A stretch of DNA of 64,000 nucleotides from Polyangiaceae bacterium (GTDB taxonomy: Bacteria; Myxococcota_A; Polyangia; Polyangiales; Polyangiaceae), in the NCBI GenBank assembly GCA_019637265.1, contig JAHBVY010000015.1:1-64000 (forward strand), written 5' to 3'. Position 1 is the stretch's first letter. Every line of letters starts with the position of its first letter. The notes under the pieces were generated by a model. It saw only the letters and a program-made list of their open reading frames with translations, ran no database searches and was not told the origin of the DNA. A program made the position numbers and the translations under genes. Below, piece after piece: positions 1 to 7,066 of the stretch.

Positions 1-270
1 GCGCCGCCGTCGGCCCAGCCGGCCGGAAGCGCCGCATCGGGCGCGTTGCGTACGTACCACCCAGCAATCCAAGATGAGACTTCGCGCCAGATGGAAGTCG
101 CGGGATCGCGCCCGGGAAAGCGAAGCGAGCATGCGTAGACGGTGCGCATGCGGGCATTCTCACCGGTTTGCGCTCTGCTGACCAGCGGCAAGGGCCCTGA
201 TTTCCGGTTGGTGCAGCCAGCCTGTCCCCGCCACACCTTCCGAGCGGCTTTGCCCCCGTGGAGGCATCGC

Positions 271-650
271 ATGGCAGACGTCATCACGCGCCCTTCGGGT
301 CCAGGGCCGCGTTCGCGGCATGAAAGTACGCGAGGAGCGCATCCTCGCCGATCGCAAGCTCGCCAAGAACGGCGGGCAGATCGACGAGCTGCTCGAGCCT
401 GCTGGGAGGAAACCCTCGACGCAGGGCCTTGCGCTCGACGATGGCGCGAAGCTCGACCTCGGCAGGGTGCTCCAGGGCGATCGCTTCTTCGCGCTGCTCA
501 TGGTGCGCGCGCTGACGTATGACCCCGAGTACGCGCTCGGCTGCTCGTGTCGCAACGACAACTGCCGCGCGCGCATCGAGTGGGAGATCGACCTGACGAA
601 GCTGCCGGTGCGTGCTCTCTCCGAGGAGAGTCGCGCCGCGTTCGAGCGGC
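271..650 (+). pseudogene. Degraded T4-type phage baseplate protein gene
   Basis: The product would resemble the T4-like baseplate hub/assembly family found in contractile phage tails and tail-like particles. The recognisable parts are split over two frames: ATG at 271 giving [10 protein letters not shown], then frame 2 ([24 protein letters not shown]), frame 1 again at 397-429 ([11 protein letters not shown]), then frame 2 from 430 ([48 protein letters not shown]). The Cys-rich patch followed by an acidic 'EIDL' strand is typical of this family. At least three frameshifts and loss of the C-terminus near 650 mark it as broken. A GGAGG ribosome site lies at 260-264. No neighbouring tail genes are present, so it is an isolated remnant. 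Family assignment is by eye. Confidence 0.55.
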
Positions 651-654
651 GCGG

Positions 655-832
655 CTGGCGCTGCGTCCGGCGCCGCATCAGCCGCAGCGTCCATACTCGC
701 GGTCGCGTCCGGCGCTTGACCGTCCGACGCATCAGCAGCCGCCGATGGGTTGGTCGTGTCGGAGTCACCTGAGCAGGCTCCACCAACCAACGCCAGCAGC
801 GGGAACATGGACCAAGCTCGCATGGCGGGCAT
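655..832 (-). pseudogene. 5' fragment of a lipoprotein gene (signal peptide and linker only)
   Basis: Reading leftward from an ATG at 832 gives a short signal peptide with a lipobox (LALVGGAC) followed by an Asp/Ala/Pro-rich linker ([20 protein letters not shown]), the usual beginning of a secreted myxobacterial lipoprotein. The frame then runs into the antisense of the phage baseplate remnant and stops making sense near 655-640, so only about 60 N-terminal residues survive. The two fragments face each other tail to tail, marking a recombination junction near 650. Confidence 0.5.
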
Positions 833-970
833 TGTCAGGCCTCTAGTCCAATGGCGTCGAGCTCCGCGCGCGGTGCTGGCGCGCTCATCCGCGACACATC
901 TGCTGGCGTTCGAGCGGTGCATGTAGCAAGGAGTGGCTACGGAGGAGCCGGCCACCCCGGCCCCAACTGC

Positions 971-1777
971 ATGACGGCTGATACACACCCAACGCCTTCG
1001 GTCATGGTGCGAGCGCTGTCGCGCCGCTTCGAGCGCATCGTTGTGTTCAGCGGCGCGGGCATGTCGGCTGACAGCGGCATCCCCACCTTTCGTGGTGGCA
1101 GCAATGGACTCTGGCAGGCGTTCAACCCTGAGGAGCTGGCCACGCCGTCGGCCTGGCGTAGAAACAGGGATTTGGTCTGGGGCTGGTACGAATGGCGCCG
1201 GGGTCTGGTGGCCGCAGCGGAGCCCAACCCAGGGCACCTCGCGGTCGCCAGCATGCAGCGGCAGTTCGGCGCGACCATCATCACCCAGAATGTCGACGAC
1301 CTGCATGAGCGCGGCGGCGCAAGGGACGTCTTGCACCTACATGGTAGCCTCTTCGCGGCGCGCTGTGACACCTGCTCGCGCGCCTACTCCCTGGGTGAGG
1401 CCCCTCAGGAGGCGCAGCGTGAGCGGGAGCCGCCGCGATGTGACCGCTGCGGCGGGCACATCCGACCTGGGGTGGTTTGGTTCGGTGAAGGGCTCGACGA
1501 CGGCACGGTCACGCTCGCCAGCCGTGCTATCGCTGCTTGCGATCTCCTGCTCATCGTCGGCACGTCGGGCGTCGTCTACCCCGCCGCGGGCATGGTGGGC
1601 CTAGCGCCCAGGGATGCCGTGATCATCGAGGTCAACCCGCAGCCCAGCATGAGCAGTCCAGCGACCGACCGGATCCATAAGTGGCCCACGACGGCCGCGC
1701 TCGGCTTGCCACAGATCCTGCAGCAGCTCTGCAGGGACTCGACTAGCGGCGGAGATGAACGCAGCGACCTGAAGTGA
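971..1777 (+). CDS. Sirtuin-type NAD-dependent protein deacylase (Sir2/CobB family)
   Basis: A 268-residue protein if the ATG at 971 is used. It has the complete sirtuin core: GAGMSADSGIPTFRG (residues 28-42, NAD binding), TQNVDDLH (105-112), catalytic His in HLHGS (His124), four zinc cysteines in two CxxC pairs (132/135 and 157/160), GVVWFGE and GTSGVVYP. Sirtuins remove acetyl or other acyl groups from lysine using NAD and make nicotinamide and O-acyl-ADP-ribose in the cytoplasm. The open frame extends upstream to 851, and another ATG lies at 1004. The nearest GGAGGAG is about 25 bases before 971, so the start is not certain. It stands alone between the phage remnant and a dispersed repeat. 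Confidence 0.9.
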   Translation: MTADTHPTPSVMVRALSRRFERIVVFSGAGMSADSGIPTFRGGSNGLWQAFNPEELATPSAWRRNRDLVWGWYEWRRGLVAAAEPNPGHLAVASMQRQFGATIITQNVDDLHERGGARDVLHLHGSLFAARCDTCSRAYSLGEAPQEAQREREPPRCDRCGGHIRPGVVWFGEGLDDGTVTLASRAIAACDLLLIVGTSGVVYPAAGMVGLAPRDAVIIEVNPQPSMSSPATDRIHKWPTTAALGLPQILQQLCRDSTSGGDERSDLK

Positions 1778-1893
1778 GGCATCGCTCGCTGCCCTCAGGT
1801 GACTGTATTGCCGCACGGAATCTGACGATGGGACCAACCCCCTCCCTCCCTCGGGGGCGCCGCTCATGAGGCTCACCGCGGTCACGGAGGTGC
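1777..1893. repeat. Dispersed repeat, copy 1 (long copy shared with 6937-7053)
   Basis: About 115 bases directly after the sirtuin stop are nearly the same as 6937-7053: both contain GACTGTATTGCCGC, then GATGGGACCAACCCCCTCC and CCGCTCATGAGGCTCACCG. The inner part belongs to a wider intergenic family whose core is GGGGGTTGGT. No coding frame is conserved between copies. Confidence 0.75.
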
Positions 1894-1938
1894 ATCGCCA
1901 TAGTTATTTTGGGGTTCGCCCCCGCTGCGCGTCGCTGC

Positions 1939-2331
1939 TCAGAACATCCGTTTCGGATCGATCGGTGCGACCTCGATTGGCGGATTCGCGCGCTGATCGT
2001 TCGCGCGCACGAGCTCCCAGGTCTCCTCGGGCGGGAGCTCACGGACTTCGCCGAGCGCACCGCCGGTGAGCTCGACCTCGATCGCCCACTCTGGCATCCC
2101 GTGCTGACGGAGGAGCACGAACCGTTTCCCAGCCCGCTCGCGCTCTCCGTGGCTGGTCATGTTGTTGAATGGACCTTCGCGGTCGGCGAGTAGCGCGTTC
2201 ACATCCTCGCCGCCGAAGCTCGCGCGGAGCTTGTCCACCCAGCCGACGGGAACCGAATAGGACTCGCGGTTGAAGGGGGCACGCACCGTGCGCGGATTCC
2301 CGTGCTCATCGACCTGGCGATACGTCGGCAT
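1939..2331 (-). CDS. Conserved hypothetical protein, last gene of a three-gene operon
   Basis: A 130-residue soluble protein beginning MPTYRQVDEHGNPRTV. The start at 2331 lies two bases after the stop codon of the upstream gene, so the two are almost certainly co-translated. There is no signal peptide, membrane segment or motif I recognise. Charged and hydrophobic residues alternate in the middle (RFVLLRQHGMPEWAIEVEL), as in a small beta-rich domain. Function unknown; the context says only that it works with the two related proteins encoded just upstream. Confidence 0.6.
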   Translation of the reverse strand: MPTYRQVDEHGNPRTVRAPFNRESYSVPVGWVDKLRASFGGEDVNALLADREGPFNNMTSHGERERAGKRFVLLRQHGMPEWAIEVELTGGALGEVRELPPEETWELVRANDQRANPPIEVAPIDPKRMF

Positions 2332-2333
2332 CG

Positions 2334-3101
2334 TCAACCAATCGGCACGAAGCGACCGTCTTGCTCGCCCCACAGGCGTCCCGGAAAGATCGGAAGCTCG
2401 ATCACGGGAGTCTCCACGACTTGCACGCTATCGTGCTGCACCTCGGCGACGCGGTGCCGTAGCCACGATTCGCTCGCGACCCACATCGTCACCCGGACGC
2501 CGTCGTTGAGCTTCGCGAGGCCTGTCGGTGCGATCTGCGATCCGTACGTCGCGCGGACCTGAGCCTCGGCGGCGTGATCTCGTGGAGTGGCGCGCCGCCA
2601 CGGGATGTCGTCGACGGTCGAGAGCCGGACCTCCTTGTGGAGCGATGCGCTCGACCACATGCCCGCAAAGATCGCGAGCAGCACGGCGACATCCGGATCG
2701 TCCGTGTGCATGGGCGACTCGTCGGCGCAGATCACCGAGTACGCGTTCGGGTTGCCCGAGAGGATGACCGGCCCCGATGACGTCCAGGTCGCGTAGGCCT
2801 CCTGTGCGGGGAACGGCATCGCCGACACGAGGTGAAGGATTCGCGTGCGCCGCCAGAACGGCGCTCCCACGCTCTGCATGGTCGACATCGCGACCCGGCT
2901 TTCGAAGCGGGGGAGCTGCGCCGCGCACGCACGCGCGATCTCGGCGCGCTCGGTGGGCGAGAGCTGAGCGACCACCGCGCCGTGGCCGAGGCGTGCGAGC
3001 TTGGACTTGCCGCGCTGGGCCGCGGCCATGAAGGCCGCGTGGTCACCAGGCGGCGAAAGCGCGAGCGCCGGGGCAGGGACGACCGGCGCGGAGGCGCTCA
3101 T
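2334..3101 (-). CDS. Hypothetical protein, relative of the gene just upstream
   Basis: About 255 residues from ATG 3101 (a GTG at 3113 is an alternative). I do not recognise the family. It shares a pattern with the product of the upstream gene: P-x-F-x-SR, about 10 residues, PF-x-RT-x-IL, then a 'S-A-x-P-x-PA' turn, followed by a stretch ending in a hydrophobic helix. The two are probably an old tandem duplication. No signal peptide or transmembrane helix. The gene sits within a few bases of both neighbours. Confidence 0.6.
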   Translation of the reverse strand: MSASAPVVPAPALALSPPGDHAAFMAAAQRGKSKLARLGHGAVVAQLSPTERAEIARACAAQLPRFESRVAMSTMQSVGAPFWRRTRILHLVSAMPFPAQEAYATWTSSGPVILSGNPNAYSVICADESPMHTDDPDVAVLLAIFAGMWSSASLHKEVRLSTVDDIPWRRATPRDHAAEAQVRATYGSQIAPTGLAKLNDGVRVTMWVASESWLRHRVAEVQHDSVQVVETPVIELPIFPGRLWGEQDGRFVPIG

Positions 3102-3123
3102 GGCGTCGAGCACATCATGGATT

Positions 3124-3805
3124 TCATCGCGGTGAAACTTCGCCTCGCGTGAGCACCGCCGTGAACCGCGCGAGAGCTGGATCGTCAGGTGCCTGTGGTG
3201 GATCGAGCGCCAGCACTGCTCGCAGCGCATCGGCGCGCGCCGTGAGTACGTGGACGCTCTCGTCGGCCGCGCGCGCCAGGTACAGCGTTCGCGCCGGCAT
3301 CGGCGCCGGCGAGATGATCTCGAGGATCGTGGTCCTCGCCAGGAACGGCTGTTCGAGCTCGGCGAGCATGGCGTTGCCTAAGCGCGACGCGAAGTCCGGC
3401 GCGTCACGTGCGATGGCTTGCTTGAGCTCTTCCATCCGAGGCGTCGTGATCTTTGGGTTCACGCGGCGGAGCTCGGGGAGGTCGCGCTCGGCCCCTCCGC
3501 CCGATGCCTCGGCGACGCGAGCGGCGAAGCGAGGCAGGTGGACTGTCGAAGTCCCGCGCACGACGCCTAGCACTTCGTCGAACGCGTGGGCCGACAGCGT
3601 CCCATACTCGTCGGGGAAGGCGTATCCAACGAACGCGATGCGCCAGCCGACAGGCACCTCCTTGAGCACGAAGCCGGGGCACGCGAGCTGGGTAGTCGTG
3701 GATGCGGGCGCGCATCGAGACGTACCCCCGATGGATCATCGACTCGGCGCCGCGCGCGAGCAGATACGAGCTGATCGCTCGAGCGTCGGGCAGTGAGTCC
3801 GCCAC
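3124..3805 (-). CDS. Hypothetical protein, first gene of the operon, apparently frameshifted
   Basis: The intact downstream frame runs from 3669 to 3124 (181 residues, MLKEVPVGWRIAFVGYAFPD). A second stretch with convincing coding character starts at ATG 3805 (MADSLPDARAISSYLLARG...) in another frame and fades at about 3695. Joining them through a one-base shift near 3690-3698 gives one protein of about 225 residues, with TQLACPGFVLKEVPVG at the join. Either the gene is broken or the base count here is wrong. It shares the PF-x-RT-x-IL pattern with the next gene, and the three genes down to 1939 form an operon. Family not recognised. Confidence 0.5.
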
Positions 3806-3924
3806 CCGTCGACTCTACCCCACAGACCCGCCGGCGCGCTCCCTGTGGTTCTTTGGGCCCTTAGCTTCGGGAATCGGCCGTGCGTCCTCGCATCGCTGGC
3901 GCGTGCACTTGCTCGGTTCGTGCG

Positions 3925-3995
3925 GGGGTTTGGGGTTGGTAGCCTCGGGGCACGCCAGGTTCCGCTGCAGTCACCGCGCGGCGCTGAGGGCTTGT
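3925..3995. repeat. Partial copy of the GGGGGTTGGT dispersed repeat
   Basis: The 190-base gap between the operon start and the small membrane protein gene contains GGGGTTTGGGGTTGGTAGCC and, about 30 bases later, CCGCTGCAGTCACCGCG, the same two-part pattern seen at 8871 and 9470. Confidence 0.5.
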
Positions 3996-4277
3996 TCATC
4001 GCGCGTTGTCCGGCGCCCTTCGAAGCCACCACCGGAGCCCGAGCGCCAGCATCGAGGGCACCCCGAAGACAATCAGGAAGATCGGTAGCTCCTCAGAGAA
4101 GCTGTATCCAGCGTGCTTGATGCCGACGTACATGTTGATCGCTGCTCCAACGCCCCACAGCGGGAGGAACCACAGGAAGGCTCGCAGCATCCCCTCAGGG
4201 CCGCGTGCCAGGCGACCGACGGCCGCACAAACTCCGAGCAACAAGAGCCCAGCGCTGATGATGATGATGGTGTGCAT
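3996..4277 (-). CDS. Small three-helix membrane protein, unknown function
   Basis: A 93-residue protein from the ATG at 4277. The open frame extends further upstream, but residues before MHTIIII lack coding character. Hydrophobic segments: about 2-20 (HTIIIISAGLLLLGVCAAV), about 32-50 (LRAFLWFLPLWGVGAAINMY) and about 62-80 (ELPIFLIVFGVPSMLALGL), with a basic C-terminus that suggests a cytoplasmic tail. I recognise no family. It is separated from the SDR gene by about 145 bases in which I see nothing. Confidence 0.6.
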   Translation of the reverse strand: MHTIIIISAGLLLLGVCAAVGRLARGPEGMLRAFLWFLPLWGVGAAINMYVGIKHAGYSFSEELPIFLIVFGVPSMLALGLRWWLRRAPDNAR

Positions 4278-4423
4278 GATGGCTGTCCTTGCTACCTGGT
4301 TTGACCGAGGCGCGGGATCTTGAACTGCGCGAGCCACGCCGACGCATCGCCGCGCTAGAGCGCGTTGGTCGCCGCTTTTGCTCGGAGATGCGTGAGCGTG
4401 TTGGTGCGCAGGGTGTGTCCTCC

Positions 4424-5179
4424 TCAGCGGGTCGTGTAGCCGCCGTTGGCGAAGATCGTCTGTCCGGTGATCCACCAACCCTCGGTCACGAGGTGCTGCA
4501 CGATCGGGACGATGTCTTCGATCTTCGTGAGGCTGCCGCCGAGCGCTTGTGACTTGTGGTAGGCGACGCGCTCTGGCGTCTCTTCACCGTAGAAGAACGG
4601 CGTGTCCATCGGACCCGGGCCGAGCGCGGTGACGGAGATCCTCCGCGCGGCGAGCTCCTTGGCAGCGGCGCGGGTGAAGTGCTCGACTGGCGACTTGCTG
4701 CCAGCGTAGGTCGAGTATCCGTCGGTGAACGCCGCCAGGAGCGAGGTCACGATGGTGACGATCTTCCCGTCGTCTTCCAGGGTGCGCCCTGCCTCCTTGA
4801 TGAAGAAGTAGGCTGACTTAGCGTTGACCGCCGCCATCTCGTCGTACTCGGCCTCGGTCGTTTCGAGGATCGGCTTACGGAGCACCTTGCCCACGGTGTT
4901 CACGGCGACGTCGATGCGCCCGAAGTGAGCTCGCCCCTCGTCGAAGAGGCGCGTGACGTTCGCCGCCTTCGTGAGATCGCCCTGGATCGCGATGGCTTCG
5001 CTGCCGGCCTTGGCGATCGCCGCCAGCGTCTCGTCGGCGGCGTCCTTGGTCGCGTCGCTGTTGTAGTGAACGATGACCTTCGCGCCGCCCTCCGCGAACG
5101 TGCGTGACAGCAGGCCGCCGAGGTTCTTGGCGCCGCCGCCGATCAGCGCGACCTTGCCCTTGAGTGAATGTTCCGACAT
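4424..5179 (-). CDS. SDR-family NAD(P)-dependent oxidoreductase
   Basis: A 251-residue classical short-chain dehydrogenase/reductase. The cofactor loop is GGGAKNLGG (14-22), a variant of TGxxxGxG. The NTVG stretch follows near residue 94. The catalytic triad is Ser146, Tyr158 and Lys162 (YAGSK). The C-terminal WWITGQTIFANGGYTTR matches the family end. The substrate cannot be read from sequence; FabG-like and short-chain alcohol dehydrogenases look alike. AGGAG lies eight bases before the ATG. The LysR-type regulator gene lies upstream on the same strand, and a candidate regulator site sits between them at 5286-5298. Confidence 0.88.
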   Translation of the reverse strand: MSEHSLKGKVALIGGGAKNLGGLLSRTFAEGGAKVIVHYNSDATKDAADETLAAIAKAGSEAIAIQGDLTKAANVTRLFDEGRAHFGRIDVAVNTVGKVLRKPILETTEAEYDEMAAVNAKSAYFFIKEAGRTLEDDGKIVTIVTSLLAAFTDGYSTYAGSKSPVEHFTRAAAKELAARRISVTALGPGPMDTPFFYGEETPERVAYHKSQALGGSLTKIEDIVPIVQHLVTEGWWITGQTIFANGGYTTR

Positions 5180-5285
5180 GAGTTGGCTCCTAGATGATGC
5201 GCACGTGGTGTCGTGCGGTGGAGCCGCTTTGTACGGGCCGCGGCGTCACCGCAGAAGACCCTAGGAGGCAGACACACTGGTCGGT

Positions 5286-5298
5286 ATTCTTGAACAAT
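5286..5298. promoter_or_regulatory. Candidate LysR-type half-site upstream of the SDR gene
   Basis: ATTCTTGAACAAT is an imperfect palindrome and contains, on the minus strand, the ATTGTT arm of the stronger site at 6271-6293. It lies about 107 bases upstream of the SDR start and ends at the regulator's stop codon. Confidence 0.35.
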
Positions 5299-6257
5299 CA
5301 GCCCCGTTTTACCCTCCTCTGCGCAGCGCTCCGTCGCGGTTGAACGCGGGGCGGTGCGCTGAGCATCTCGCGCTGTGTGAAGAGCGTGAGCAGCCAGTCG
5401 GCGAAGATCCTGAGGCGCGCGGGGACCTGCCTGCGGCTCGGATAGAGGAGCGCGATTGGGAGCGGCGCCGGGACGTGTTGCGAGAGCACCTCCACCAGCG
5501 CCCCCGATTCAAAGTGATGGTGCACGTCGTACGCAGGGATTTGGATCATGCCGAGGCCCGCCAAGCCCGCCGCGATGTACGTCTCGGCGTTGTCGACGGA
5601 GACCGCGCATGGGATGGGGACCGAGCGCTCCGTGTCTCCATCGAGGTATTCCCAGGTCGTACCCCCAAGACGCGGCTGGCCGTAGGAGACGGCGCGATGT
5701 CGCGCGAGATCCTCGAGGCGAGTGGGCTGCCCGAAGCTCGCGAGGTACCTTGGGCTCGCGCAGTTGACCTGCGCGAGCGAGCCGAGTGGCTGCACAATGA
5801 AGCTCGAATCCTCTCGTGGACCGACGCGGACCACAGCGTCGACGCCGTGTTCGACGAGGTTGATCGCACGATCGGACGCGCCGAGGTGCACCTCAAGCTT
5901 GGGGTGCTGTGCGAGCAACGTCGGTAGGGCGGGGATGATGACGCGGCGAGCGATGCGGGTCGGGACGTCGATGGAGAGACGTCCCGAGATGCGGGGCGTG
6001 CGGGCGGCGAAGAGTTGGTCCGAGAGCTCCAACCTCGCCAGGATCTCCTGCGCGTGCTCGTAATAGAGCCGTCCCTCGGGCGTGAGGTTGACGCTGCGGG
6101 TCGTTCGGTGGAGCAGCCGTGCTCCGAGGTGCTCTTCGAGCTCGCGGATGGCCCCCGAGACCGTGGCCCGAGACACGCCGAGCGACGCGCCCGCCTTGGT
6201 GAAGCTGCGAGTCTCGGCGACGCGCGCGAAGGTCTTCAGGAGGTTGACACGGTCCAT
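5298..6257 (-). CDS. LysR-family transcriptional regulator
   Basis: A 319-residue protein starting MDRVNLLKTFARVAETRSFT. The winged helix-turn-helix occupies residues 1-60 (SFTKAGASLGVSRATVSGAIRELEEHLGARLLHRTTRSV), followed by the LysR substrate-binding domain from about residue 90. It most resembles the broad group of LysR proteins that act beside short-chain dehydrogenases and respond to small aromatic or oxidised compounds, but the inducer is unknown. The frame is open further upstream; the ATG at 6257 is chosen because the HTH normally begins within ten residues and because a palindromic site at 6271-6293 sits directly upstream. It probably represses itself and controls the SDR gene. Confidence 0.88.
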   Translation of the reverse strand: MDRVNLLKTFARVAETRSFTKAGASLGVSRATVSGAIRELEEHLGARLLHRTTRSVNLTPEGRLYYEHAQEILARLELSDQLFAARTPRISGRLSIDVPTRIARRVIIPALPTLLAQHPKLEVHLGASDRAINLVEHGVDAVVRVGPREDSSFIVQPLGSLAQVNCASPRYLASFGQPTRLEDLARHRAVSYGQPRLGGTTWEYLDGDTERSVPIPCAVSVDNAETYIAAGLAGLGMIQIPAYDVHHHFESGALVEVLSQHVPAPLPIALLYPSRRQVPARLRIFADWLLTLFTQREMLSAPPRVQPRRSAAQRRVKRG

Positions 6258-6270
6258 CCCCGCAGCTTGC

Positions 6271-6293
6271 ATTGTTCGACAGATTCTAACAAT
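6271..6293. promoter_or_regulatory. LysR-type T-N11-A operator
   Basis: Six-base arms ATTGTT and AACAAT are perfect inverted repeats separated by exactly 11 bases, the classical LysR binding layout. The site is 14 bases upstream of the LysR gene start, the right place for autoregulation. Confidence 0.6.
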
Positions 6294-6550
6294 ACGTTTG
6301 GTTGGGGAGAGCTTCACGTCACCCTGAGCTGCGCGCACATTGAAGGCATGATGCGAGACGCCCTTTGGACAGGCTCACCCCAACGCTTGGACGTCGTGGA
6401 CTTCTGGCGTGATGCCGGTCCAGGGCATTGGTTAGGCAAAGATCATGCGTGGCCGGCGGGTACTTCGCGAACCACTCAACGACGCTCGGCATGGCGGGCT
6501 CGAAGACACCGGGGAAGAACACTACCTGCCCCCGGCCGCTGTTTCCACAA

Positions 6551-6577
6551 GTAGGGGCGACCGGCCGGTCGCCCCTC
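6551..6577 (+). repeat. GTAG-type hairpin repeat (CCGGCCGG subtype)
   Basis: GTAGGGGCGACC followed directly by GGTCGCCCC forms a near-perfect stem with GTAG at its 5' foot, the layout of REP elements mobilised by REP-associated transposases. Confidence 0.65.
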
Positions 6578-6725
6578 TTTGACCCATCAAAGAGCCTCGC
6601 CAGCCGCCACCTCGCGCCGCTGCGCGCTGTCCGTCTTTCTTTGGGGGGGTGGTAGCTCCAGGAGATTCCATGAGGTAACGCAGGCGCTCGCCACACCATG
6701 CGCGTCGAGCACGCCGAGCGCGAAG

Positions 6726-6751
6726 GTAGGGGCGACCGGCCGGTCGCCCCT
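6726..6751 (+). repeat. GTAG-type hairpin repeat (CCGGCCGG subtype)
   Basis: Same stem and same GTAG foot as the copy at 6551, in the same orientation. Confidence 0.65.
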
Positions 6752-6884
6752 CCATGCGGCGACTGTGTTACCGCACGGGCTCTGACGGGGCTACCAACCC
6801 CCAAACCCATCGAACGCGGGTGATCCGGCGGGTGTGTCCGATGGCGCGCAGGCAGGAGACCGACAGCGTGACCTTCCCCTAGGG

Positions 6885-6911
6885 AGGGGCAACCGGCCGG
6901 TCGCCCCTGCC
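6885..6911 (+). repeat. Hairpin repeat (CCGGCCGG subtype), degenerate
   Basis: GGGGCAACC/GGTCGCCCC stem as in the two copies before it, but with GGGAG in place of GTAG at the foot and one mismatch in the stem. Confidence 0.5.
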
Positions 6912-6936
6912 GGCCTGCAGGCTTCGCCTTCGCGGG

Positions 6937-7053
6937 GCATCGCTCGGCGCCATCATGCGACTGTATTGCCGCGCGGAATCGAGCGATGGGACCAACCCCC
7001 TCCCTCCCTCCCTCGGGGAGCCGCTCATGAGGCTCACCGCGGTCACGGAGGTG
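6937..7053. repeat. Dispersed repeat, copy 2 (long copy shared with 1777-1893)
   Basis: Near copy of 1777-1893, including the CCTCCCTCC run (one CCTC unit longer here) and the GAGGCTCACCGCGGTCACGG end. It ends just before the stop codon of the glutamate-synthase-like gene on the other strand. Confidence 0.75.
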
Positions 7054-7066
7054 CGCTGCGTGCGCC

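Larger units (their letters stand above)
6294..6936. other. Gene-poor stretch with repeats and a coding remnant
   Basis: No intact gene. The minus strand between about 6537 and 6420 reads VVFFPGVFEPAMPSVVEWFA, which looks like a surviving piece of a real gene, but I cannot name the family. The stretch also holds three hairpin repeats (6551, 6726, 6885) and partial copies of the GGGGGTTGGT repeat (near 6645 on the plus strand and 6766-6812 on the minus strand). Confidence 0.4.

Noticed and set aside
1-140. Possible protein-coding fragment on the minus strand at the left edge
   Set aside because: A short stretch (SIWREVSSWIAGWYV) looks protein-like, but 140 bases at a window edge are too few to call a gene.
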